Of a stretch of DNA of 64,000 nt, positions 33,810 to 44,212 are shown piece by piece. This stretch comes from Orobanche coerulescens. Its lineage: Eukaryota; Streptophyta; Magnoliopsida; Lamiales; Orobanchaceae. Positions within the stretch are counted from its first letter, which is position 1, and the number at the start of each line of letters is the position of its first letter. A program made the translations under genes and the position numbers. The stretch lies in contig CM065814.1 in the NCBI GenBank assembly GCA_033398695.1, forward strand, positions 103,480,501 through 103,544,500. Reading direction: 5' to 3'. The notes under the pieces were generated by a model. That model was not told the origin of the DNA and searched no databases. It saw only the letters and a program-made list of their open reading frames with translations.

Positions 33810-36137
33810 TGTAATATCTGGATTTATTATTGTGTATTTCATCTGTATTCGAACCCTGTATTATTCGGATTTGTGATCTCGATAATTAGAGTATGATATT
33901 TCTCACATTGGTATCTTTGTACATAAGTATATCGTCATGCAAAATTTCTCATGCGAACTCGTGATAGCGCACGCTAAGAATGTAGCTTAATGTGCGCTAT
34001 CGGCTGCAACTAGCGCACGCTACGAATGTAGGATTTACGTGCGCTAGGCAGTCAATTATTGAGCTAGGCGGCTAGCACATGCACCAGTCGGGACATGGGT
34101 CCGGATAAGATTCCCGCGGACGAACCTGGACAGATTTGGAGTCAACGCTTATTAGCGTGCGCTAATAATTGTATGGTAGCGTGCGCTAATTAGCTAATGT
34201 GCAGAAACTTTATTTAAAGGACAACACTCCATTTCTACTTATTTCCCTTCATTGTTCTTCGTTCCTTGGAAGTCCAGAGAGCTTTTCCTACTCCTTAAAC
34301 ACATACAAATCCGCCTTACTTGATCATTAAATATTAGAGACTGCTTACACTTGATCATTCAAGAATAACTCACTTTGAAGTGACACTCAAGCAACCGGAA
34401 CTGGATTCTACCTTTTTGGATCAGTGATTTCTTCATTAAAGGTATGTGAATTCTATCTCCAACTTTAGATTCGTGTTATGAAGAATAAGGTGATCATGCT
34501 AGCAAGATATTGAGTTCCATTGGTGAATTATTCAACAAAAATCATGTTTAGAAGATTGGAATGTTTATGCTTATGATATTGTCATTGGAACCTCGTAGTT
34601 GGAATCTTAGTACGTCAAATGATGAGAGGAATATTCTGAAGTTGATTATCCGTATGATTTATGTTATAAGAACTTAAGGAAAGAAATCATCTTAGGAAGT
34701 ATCCTTTCGTATAAGTTGGAATTATTAGTTCACCTTCAAGATGAAGTCTGAATGTGAATAATGATAATAGAATCTAGTGCACCAACCGGAGATCACCGAA
34801 CTTCGCATAAGAATGATAATCGAGATTGAACATAAGAGTGGTGATGATATTCTTTTCCTTGAAACTCAAAGATGATTGAATCCATAAGATCATTCATAAG
34901 TTTATGAATATGACATGTAGACGGATATCACATGTTAATCACTGAGGAGTTCGTAAATTTCATCACCGTTAGAACTAGTCTGCTGCCCTACAGTGAACTG
35001 CCATGCACGCTTAGCGTGTGCTAAGCTATGTGAATTAACGTACGCTATCGGGCATATTTAGCGTACGCTACGATTGAAATTTAGCGTGTGTTAAGTCATC
35101 AGGCGAGTCAGTCGGATGATCAGTGAGGTATTGACCGTGCATGGTTAGCATATGCTAGACTGCCTGTAATTGCGTATGCTAACGAGTAGCCTTAACGTAC
35201 ACTACATAGGATGCGTAGCGTGCGTTAAGCAAGTCAGACAGATTTCATTTTAAGAACTTCCTACCGTAATTTTGGATTGTTAAATGTTCGTTCGACTTGA
35301 GATGAATTCTATATTATTTCTTTTGTTAAGGTTCGAGCTTAGCAACGTGATTGATCGAAGGGTACGACCTTCGAGTATTTTGATATTCGTGGAAGTTTTA
35401 TTCTTGTCAACGAACCGAGGCAAGTACTCTAATTAGAATTGTTTATATTATGACAGTTATGTTGTGATTGTATTATGTATATGTGTTGTGATTAAATGTC
35501 CACCATGCGTTGATCCGACGGGAATCATCATGGGAATCTATAGCTATGTGCGCTGGATCGTTGGACAGGTAGTTCCACCATGTGTTGGTCCGACGGGATC
35601 ATCATGGGAATCTATAGCTGTATGCGCTGGATCATTGGAATACCATCAGTATGTTGAGACTGTTACGATGTAATATGTGTTGTTGTTATTTCTCGTTGGA
35701 CAAACTTGTTATGATTGTTGATTATATCACTGTTGTGCGATTATTGTACTTGTACTAGCATCGTTGTGCTAACCCCTTCGGGGGTGAACATTTTGTTTAT
35801 GTTCAAGATCCAGGAGAGCGGGGAAACAACCACTGGAGTTGCATGACGACGAGGGTGCAGAGTGATGTTCCGGCCGAGTTTATTGTCTGTTGTTTGTATC
35901 GTTTTTAATAAGTACTTGAGTACGTAGTCATTTATGATGAATTTGAATTTGGTGATGTATTAATACTTTTCCATTGAACATTCGTATTTTCAGTATTGGT
36001 CAGAACTGTTGTACCTTATTTCTGTTATTTTCATACATTGGTATTTGTTAGTGTCCTTTTAATTCTTCAGCCTTGTAAATTCTTATGTAAAGGATTTACG
36101 GTGCTGTAATATTCCTGAAAATATCGGGGGAGTTACA
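33810..36137 (+). repeat. 3' LTR of gypsy 1
   Basis: 2328 bp, TGTAATATCTGG to GGGGGAGTTACA, followed by target duplication CCTTG. It matches the 5' LTR closely, with scattered transitions and loss of about 42 bp near 34665. Palindrome arrays are at about 33960-34192 and 34990-35230, and the two-copy repeat is at 35498-35640. Confidence 0.92.
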
Positions 36138-36800
36138 CCTTGAAAACAGCAACGTACATTCTAAACTTGGTGCCTTCGAAATTAATTCCAAAAACACCCA
36201 CAGGACTATGGAATGGGCGCAAGCCTAGTCTAGGACATGTTCGGATTTGGGGTTCACCAGCACACGTGCTGAATAAGGAAGCTGATAAGTTAGCATCTCT
36301 TATAGAAGTACGAGTGTTTGTAGGATATCTGAAGGGAACAAAGGGTGGCTTATTCTACAGTCCTAATGATCAAAAGGTCATTGTTAGCACCAATGCCCGG
36401 TTCTTAGAGGAGGACTATGTAATAAGCCACAAGCCTAGGAGTGAGGTCATTCTAGAAGAACTTAGGGGCGAGATTTCGACAATACCAATTGTACAAACAC
36501 ATAGTGTACCACGTATCGACACTATTGTGGATACGCAAACCAAGGACATGACTCATCGTAGTGGGAGGATTTTCCGTCAACCTGAACATTTCATCAGCGT
36601 GGGAGCATCATTGGACCACTCCCCGGACTAGGATGAAATGGATCCATGTACGTATAAGCAGGCAATTCAAGACAAGGATGCTGAATCCTGGCAAACAGCA
36701 ATGGAATCCGAAATGGGATCTATGGATTTTAATAAAGTGTGGGAGCTAGTAGAGCTACCCAATGGGGTTAAACCTATCGGAAGTAAGTGGGTCTACAAGC
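36138..36800 (+). pseudogene. Copia A pol continued: end of integrase and start of reverse transcriptase
   Basis: Resumes copia A directly after the CCTTG duplication: LKTATYILNLVPSKLIPKTP, WNGRKPSLGHVRIWGSPAHV, VFVGYLKGTKGG, NARFLEEDYV, the linker HRSGRIFRQPEHFI, a stop at 36629, then EMDPCTYKQAIQDKDAESWQ, NKVWELVELPNGVKPIGSKW and VYK. It ends at 36800, where the gypsy D LTR begins, just before the reverse transcriptase palm. The rest of copia A, including its 3' LTR, is not found. Confidence 0.88.
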
Positions 36801-37697
36801 TGTTGTGCGGCGATTTATACGCCTCGATGGCGATCGGCGTAATGGTCAAGAGCCAACCATAGAAGACAGATGCTGGGCACATACCTAGCAGTCGGCACCC
36901 GAGGCGATCGTCTGTTGGTATCTGGCGATCGCCTATGATGTCCGACCATAGACGATCGTCCCGTGCCACGTATGAATCCAACACCCATCAAAGTCTTCGA
37001 ATACCGAAGACCCACGTGCAGATCCACAAAAGGCGCCGCGAGATAAGGCCTTTGACCCCAGCCTGTCACCAACCTCGCACCTACCGACAGGCCCGCCGAA
37101 AGGTACAAAGTGGGTCCTCCCCTGAGAGCGACTCAGGACGCGTGCAGACTCCTCATTGGCCCGCATATCTGGCTGCCAGCTGCATCCTCGAACTTTAAGG
37201 AAACAGTCCCACGTGAGGGGACGGTCGTCCATATTATTCTAATATAGAATACGGCGGTCGCCCGCGATCGCCGGAGAGGACCCAGCAACCTTCTCTCCTA
37301 TAAATAGGAGGCCTCCAACAGTGGTCAGGACAGAGTGAGAAACGCACAGAGAGAACAGAAGACTTATCTGACGAATACTTACACATACACAGTGATATTC
37401 ATTCACACATACAGAACATCAAAAGCAAGAACTCACAGAGCTTCATATCTGGTTCTTCCGGCAATCTTCACGCTCTATAGCTAAGATAACTGGAATCTTT
37501 ACACTCATTGTAATAGATTCTAACATTAATATTTGTACTCCAAAGTATTCATATTAATAACATCTCGCAAGAGCATTCAAGCCCGAGACTAACAACCCCG
37601 GCAAATCTTGTGTTATTTATTTTCCCACGGATCGCATTTGTTTGTTACTCGACCATTCCAGCAATATCATCTCCGGATAATATTTTGGGTAACAACA
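36801..37697 (+). repeat. 5' LTR of gypsy D
   Basis: 897 bp framed by TGTTGT and ACAACA. TATA box TATAAATAG at 37299-37307. It is followed at 37698 by ATTGGCGCTAAAGG, a degenerate form of the ATTGGCGCC-type primer site of Tat-lineage elements. The bases before it are CAAGC (36796-36800); no matching right flank or 3' LTR was found. The LTR sequence is GC-richer than the surrounding elements. Confidence 0.85.
37299..37307 (+). promoter_or_regulatory. TATA box of gypsy D LTR
   Basis: TATAAATAG within CTCCTATAAATAGGAGG, about 500 bp into the LTR and well placed for the Gag-pol transcript. It is flanked by CTCC and GGAG, forming a short inverted repeat. Confidence 0.7.
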
Positions 37698-37825
37698 ATT
37701 GGCGCTAAAGGAAGGGGATCTTAACCTTCATTTTTATTCCAACCGTCTCGAAGAACACTCACTGTTCTCCGGGGCATATACTTGAAGAAACACTCACTGT
37801 TCTTCAAAGAAAAACCTTCAGAGAC

Positions 37826-40631
37826 ATGACATCTGCCACGACCTCCAAAAGAGCCACCCTGCGATCTGCCGGACATCTCATTTCAGCCCAGACCGAATCT
37901 CAACCTACGGCGGAAGGTGACCGCGGCGACGCTAGACTCTCACTCCCGCCCCCGAGGGACGGTCCCAGCCTCTCACTCGATCAGTTCCAGACCGCGGAAC
38001 AGATTGAGAAGGCTATAGCCATCCTCAGGGAGTGACGGAGGGCATGCGACTCGTCCACCATTACTCGGTCAGCCATCCGCCGAGAAGGCAAGCGGAAGCT
38101 CAAGGGGATATATGTTGAGAAATCGACAGAAAGCCCCGAGCCGCAGGAAAAGGCTCTCGTATGGCGGGACGACTCCGTCTTCAGCCGCCTAGGGAGTGAT
38201 CCCTCATGGCGACCAGGGCGTTCAGGCCCCAGCCGGGAGGCATCGGAGTCCGAATCCGTCACCAGGAGTTCGGCATATCCGACTCCCAGAAGACAAGCCG
38301 GCCAACGGGCCCCGCTCGCCCAAGAACTAAGCCCGGTGGCGGAGAACTCATTATCTACCATGGGGCCAGGGGATCGGTACATGATCACATTGGCTCACGC
38401 TCGACGAAATGAAGGCGCTCCTAGAAACTAGGGCAGGCGCCAGGAGATCGATTGCTGGACCGAGTGAGCCACTCGCGGTCCAGATCGAGCTCGCCCCAGT
38501 TCAACCGAAGATCGCTCCCCCTCAAACACCTCTATATGAGGGGAGATCGGATCCTGAGACCCATTTGAGCAAATTCCGGATTTACATGACCGGATGTGGA
38601 GCATCGGATGCGACGAAATGTCGAATGTTCCCATTGACATTGGGCGCCCTCGCCCACAGGTGGTACATCTCACTACCACCTCGCTCGATCAATTGTTTTG
38701 AGAAGCTGGCGAACGACTTCACGTCGTACTTCGCCGCCAAAGTTGCTCGGCCAGAAGGCCCCCACCGCATGATGAAAATCAGGCAGGGGAAGGACGAGCC
38801 CGATGAAGATTGTATCGACCGGGTGGATGAAATAGTCATCACCGGCGAGCCCATTAGCGACGAGTTTGCTCTCTACTCAGTCCTATGGGGATTCTACGGC
38901 CACTCGCCCATGTTCAGGCACCTTACAAAGGACATCCCCCCGACCTACGCGATCTTCCGCGTCAGGGCCGCTGATTTCCTGGCCAGGCAGAGGATGCTCA
39001 CCCTCCGCTTAGGCGAGGGATCTGCCGGAGAAGGGAAGACGCCATCCCACATCCAGAAGAAGGCGGTCGCAAAGCCGCCTGGTGAGTTCAAAGCCTTCGA
39101 GGATGTGGAGGTTCACCTCCTCCGCAACCTCAACCTATCTCCGACCCACATATTTAACGGCATCAAGGGGCGCGAGTGGCTTAACAAACCAAAGCCGATA
39201 AGGGACAACGGTCATCTATACCGCAACAAATTTTGTGCCTACCACAAGAGTCCTAGCCACAACACCAGCCAATGCCGTGACCTCCTCCGACAACTCTGGC
39301 GGCTGTTGGAGGAAGGCAATTTGGATAACTTGGTTACCAAGCTAGAACCTCGAGCAGAGAGGACCGGAGGGCGCGAACGCCGACAAAACGATGGAATCCC
39401 TCCCAATCCGGTCGCAAGGATCGAGCAGAATGATCCGGAGTACTCTGATGAATCGATCCCTCCGATCAACCCTGGCGGCCGGATCAATATGCTCCAGGCG
39501 GGAGGTGGAAACCTCGGAGGACTTTCCCCAATTTCCACCATGTCGAACAAAAAGCAGAAGGCCGAACTGAGGGCGTTCGCCGGGGTCCATGTCGTGGTAC
39601 CCCCAGAGCCGACCATCTCCAAAGACGCGCTCATCACTTTCTCCAACAAGGATAGGGAGGGAGTGCAGTGCCCCAAAAAGGATGCATTGGTGATCTCTGC
39701 ATGTATCCTTGGGAAAATGGTCAATCGCGTGCTGGTTGACAATGGGAGATTTTGCAATATCATATTCAAATCTGCTCTTGACCAGCTCGGCAACCTAACC
39801 AAGTTTATCAAGCCGTTCGATACCGTGCTCCAAGGGTTCGGCGACAGCACAGTCCAAGCCTATGGAAGGATCAAGCTCTCTGTCGAGCTAATATGTTACT
39901 ACGATCCCAAGGTTAGGATTACTAGGAACCTAAATGTTGTAATCATAGATAGGCCCAGCATCTATAATGGGTTCCTAGGTCGCCCATTTCTAGAAACCTT
40001 CGAGGCGGTCGCTTCTTCTTTCTTTTACTGTATCAAATTCCCCACTGCCGATGGGACGGTCGGTACTGTAAAAGGAGACCAACTAATGGCTAAGAAATGT
40101 TTGAATTACTCCTGTGTCGTAACTTCTTTCAATACTTCCCATGCTGTGTGTAACATTGAAACGATCGAAAATCAACCCATGGAGACCGACGAGCCAAGCA
40201 CATCGTACCAACCCGACTCAGAGGATGCCATCTCACATCGATTAACGGACGACATTGAGCCAAGGATCGGTTTCGAGCCAAGCCTCGACATCGATCCAAG
40301 GATCGAGTCCGGAAATCGTTCCAAACGAGAGGCGATCGTACCCATTGAAGAGTTGGAAAGTATAACGATAGATCCGGCTCGCCCGGAGCGGGAAGTACAG
40401 ATCGGCACAAGCGTCGACCTCGAATTAAAGGAGGATCTGATCAATTTACTACGTAAGAACATCGGAGTCTTTGCCTGGTCGCATCAAGATATGGTTGGCA
40501 TAAGTCCTCAACACGCTTGCCACTATCTAAAGATCGACCCAGCAAGGAAGCCTGTTCACCAGAAACGTAGGAAATTCGGTCTTGAGAAGTACGCAGCGCT
40601 CAACATAGAAGTCAAAAAAGCTACCCGATAA
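37826..40631 (+). pseudogene. Gypsy D Gag and protease
   Basis: A start at ATG 37826 (MTSATTSKRATLRS) gives 69 codons ending at TGA 38033, where CGA would restore the frame. A second lesion at about 38430 moves to the frame that is then open for 740 codons. Recognisable parts: Gag core (LYEGRSDPETHLSKFRIYM, MFPLTLGALAHRWYISLP, FTSYFAAK), the tail CAYHKSPSHNTSQCRDL in place of a classical zinc knuckle, and a protease-like region RVLVDNGRFCNIIF in which the usual DNGSS-type motif is altered. The link into reverse transcriptase (VFAWSHQDMVGISPQHACH, KIDPARKPVHQKRRKF) is broken by a frameshift at about 40615. Content is typical of the Tat (Retand/Ogre-like) clade. Confidence 0.88.
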
Positions 40632-43016
40632 GAAACTAATCGGAGTAGCTATAGACGAACCACAGTGGGTCGCCAACGCAGTGCTCGTCAAAAAGCCGAA
40701 CAGCTCCTGGAGGTTATGCATCGACTTCACCGACCTCAACGCGGCATGCACAAAAGACCACTTTCCGATGCCTCATATTGATCACTTGGTCGATAGCACA
40801 GCAGGTTGTGAAATGATGTCATTCATGGATGTCTTCGCCGGGTACCATCAGATCCCCATGGCGGAGAAAGACATAAAACACACATCGTTCCACACGGAAA
40901 AAGACATATACTTTTGGGCCCGAATGTCGTTCGGTCTGAAAAACGCAAGAGCAACCTACCAGCAACTAGTCAACGGGATGTTTGCCAATCAGATCGGCAA
41001 GACCATGGAGGTCTACATTGACGACATCGTAGTCAAGAGCCTTAAAAAGGAAGATCACCTCAATGACCTTGCCGAGACTTTCGCCATCCTCAAGAGGTTC
41101 AATATGAAGCTGAACCCCAAGAAATGCAACTTCGGGGTGAGCTCCGGAAAATTCCTGGGGCACATCGTGAGTTAGAGGGGGATCGAGGCGAACCCCACCA
41201 AGATTCAGGCGATCCTCGACATGCAGGAACCACGGAATGTCAAACAGGTGCAACGCCTCACTAGTTGTCTAACTGCCCTCAACCGTTTCATATCTCGGCT
41301 CGGGGATAAAAGCAAGCCATTCTTCGCGACCATAAAGAACAAGAAGTTCGCATGGACAAAGGAGAGACAAATAGCGTTCGCTAAAATTAAGGAGTATCTA
41401 TCTAACCCCCAGATCTTGGCGAAGCCGATCCCCGGCGAAAATCTATTCCTTTACCTGGCGGCCTCGGAGGTCGCGCTGAGTGCTGTTTTAGTACGAGCAG
41501 AGGGGCAAGTCCACCTGCCGATCTACTTCGTTAGCCAAGCGCTCCATGACGCGGAAACGCGATACACGCCTCTGTAGAAGATCGCCTACGCTCTAGTCAT
41601 GAGTGTTCGCAAGCTAAGGGCCTACTTCTTCGAACATCAAGTGGAGGTTCTGACGACTCTCCCCTTAAGGCAAGTCCTGCACCGGCCAGACACTAACGGA
41701 CGACTCCTCAAGTGGTCACTGGATATCGCCCAATATGGTATCACGTACGCTCCTCGCATGGCGATCAAAGGCCAAGCTCTGGCGGACTTCGTGGTGGAAT
41801 TTACATTCCCACCCAGTCCGACCCAGATCGGTCGCCCCGCTTGGAAGTTGTACGTGGATGGCTCGGCAACCAACTCGCGAGCAGGGGCAGGGATTGTTCT
41901 CATCAGACCCGACGGACAAAGTTTCACAAATGTTGTGCGTTTCGGGTTTCGTGCGACCAAGAATGAAGCCGAGTATGAAGCCTTGGTAGGCGGGCTCGAT
42001 CTGGCCCTCGCCCTGGACGTTCGCCGCCTCCATATCTTCATGGACTCCCTCTTGGTCGTGAACCAAGTCAAGGGAGAATATGAGGCGCACGGAGAACATA
42101 TGGTCAAATACCAAGAATTGGTCGCCAAAATGTGCACGAAATCTGAGGAAGTACTAATCGAACAAGTCCCGAGAGAGCACAATTCCCAGGCCGATGCCCT
42201 ATCCAAACTGGCATCATCAGATGGGGCGGCCAATTTCCCTAACATCCAAATCACAAAATCAGCAAAGCTGGCGATCGACAGAAACCTGGTTACCACAGTT
42301 ACCGTCGCCTAAGAGAACTGGATGACTCCGTTCATTAAATACTTGAAGGACGGGATGGTTCCCGACGACCGTATCAAAGCTCGCCAGCTTCAACTCCGTG
42401 CAACCAGATACACCCTACTGGACGACCGGCTTTACAAACGAGCTTTCAGCCTTCCCCTCCTCAAGTGCATTATGCCGGAGGATGGCCGGCTCGTTTTAGC
42501 CGAGATCCATGATGGGATCTGTGGAAACCATGCTGGCGGGCGAGCTCTCATCCACAAAACATCCAGGCAAGGTTTTTTCTGGCCTTCGCTTCAGAAAGAT
42601 GCTATCACCTATGCCAGATCATGTCATAGGTGTCAAGTGATGGGCCCAAACATCCAACTCTCCCCCGTCCTCAGCCACCGAACTAAACAAGAAATTACGA
42701 CGGACAGCGAGGTAGCCCGACGAATCGACTTGGACATGCTCGAAGAACGGCAACTGACCTCGGAAATGAAGAACACAATCCACAAAAGGAGATCCGAGAA
42801 GTTCTTCAATTCGAAGGTCAAGGAAAGACGGTTCCAAGTGGGCGACCTGGTCCTCAAAAAGGTCCAGACTCACACGGGAGTCTTTGGCCCGAATTAGGAA
42901 GGCCCCTTCAGGATATCTAAGTGGCTAACTAGGGGAGCCTACGAACTTGAACACCCTGACGGCACTCCGGACCAATATCCCTGGAACGCCGTACATTTGA
43001 AGAAATACTACCAGTG
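40632..43016 (+). pseudogene. Gypsy D reverse transcriptase, two RNase H domains and truncated integrase
   Basis: Reverse transcriptase motifs: WRLCIDFTDLNAACTKD, FMDVFAGYHQIPM, the catalytic EVYIDDIVVKS and NPKKCNFGVSSGKFLGH. TAG at 41173 and at 41575 interrupt. The first RNase H (LAASEVALSAVLVRAEG, YFVSQAL) is followed by a second, archaeal-type RNase H: WKLYVDGSATNSRAGAGIVL, TKNEAEYEALVGGL, IFMDSLLVVNQVKGE and ADALSKLAS. Two RNase H domains in this order define Tat-lineage elements. Integrase has its zinc domain (HDGICGNHAGG, CHRCQVMGP), but the frame jumps from there to the C-terminal part (RIDLDMLEERQL, FQVGDLVLKKV), so the whole D,D,E catalytic core is deleted. A final TAG at about 42896 interrupts GPFRISKW. 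The element cannot integrate on its own. Confidence 0.9.
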
Positions 43017-44212
43017 AAAACTTTGTATTCAGTTTCAGTTACCCAATGTACAAAGAGTATAATGAGATTTTCCTATCCCATCTATATGATTCACCTCGAC
43101 GAAAACGAACAACTAAAAAGAGGACGGCTCGCTCGCCCTACAAGAGGTCATCGTCTAAACCTGACAGACCTATGCAAGAGATCGCCCCTCCAAGCACAAC
43201 GTATACCGTCGAGGATCGTCATCTAACATGGCGATCCGAGGTAGAAAAGTGCAGCCGTGGTCCTGGAGGTCGATGGAACCGACAACTTCGTCCATGCAAG
43301 GTTCCTTTGGGCTGAAATCGCTCGCCCTTCGTTTGAATATGAGGCGAGCGTAGCCGAAGGACCCTCCAATTAAATCCGTGGACACGCTCGTGCGCCCTCA
43401 AAAGTACATCATCTAACATGATATACCCGGACAAGGCGACGCGTCCCTACCGCATCGCAACGTATACCGTCGAGGGTCGCCATCTAACATGCCGACCCGA
43501 GGTAGAAAAGTGCTAACAAGCCGCGGACGTGGAGTCGAATAAACCGACGACGCCCCGTGCACGGACTCCTCCAGGCCAAGACCACTCGCCTTCCGTTTAA
43601 ATACAAGGCGGGCGCAGCCTAACGGAGGACCATAACAATAAAGTGAGTCGCGGGAGAGACCTACGGATGGAATGTCCCTCGCACAATAAAGACACGGTTA
43701 CGGAGCTCGGTCCATCGAACTCAGCGACCGTACACACAGCCATCCTCCCTCAAAGAATCAGCAAAATTCAAGATAGCTCACCAGACGTACTATTTTCGTT
43801 CCCTTACTTACACTAAGTAAACGAAAACAAGGGGCAAAGGGGAGCTATTCCTAGATGCGATCGGGAAGAAGGACCATACATATTCGGCTTCGTTCTAACA
43901 CACAAATATCGATCGATCTTACTCAAGAAATTTACATGTATATTCAGATCTATTCAGACAATTGTGCAAAGTCAAAGTGACGCGGAACATTCAGACAGTC
44001 GACCGTACAAACAAAACATCAGGTGAAATTATGTAAACACTTGTATAAATTCACATGCAAACATTCAAAGGCGATCGTACTTATAAAGAATCAGATACGA
44101 AAAAGGAGTATTTTATTCAAGTCAAGAAGTTCGTACAATACAAGCCCGAAGGCAATACAAGGAAAAACAGAAAATTACAAGCAAAAGAAAACTGATACAA
44201 CTCCGCCATCAC
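43017..44212 (+). repeat. Gypsy D untranslated region with 261-bp tandem repeats
   Basis: Non-coding on both strands as far as I can see. The word CGTATACCGTCGAGG occurs at 43200 and 43461, a 261-bp period. Each is followed by CATCTAACATG, GAGGTAGAAAAGTGC, a CTCGCC-rich block and a GAAGGACC- or GGAGGACC-like end, so there are at least two units (about 43195-43455 and 43456-43640). Tandem repeats downstream of pol are a known feature of Tat/Ogre elements and can seed satellite DNA. The antisense gene ends just to the right, at 44213. Confidence 0.8.

Larger units (their letters stand above)
13590..36137 (+). mobile_element. Gypsy 1: nearly complete Tekay/Del-like chromovirus, itself interrupted
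   Basis: A full LTR retrotransposon with LTRs at 13590-15960 and 33810-36137 and a perfect CCTTG target duplication (13585-13589 and 36138-36142) in the integrase codons of copia A. The 5' LTR start reads CCTAATAT where the 3' LTR has TGTAATAT, so the canonical TG has mutated. Order is primer site, gag with two zinc knuckles, protease, reverse transcriptase, RNase H, integrase and C-terminal chromodomain, typical of chromoviruses. Copia B (17838-30694) plus a 51-bp repeat splits it after protease; without that insert the element is about 9.6 kb. A few in-frame stops make it inactive. Confidence 0.95.
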
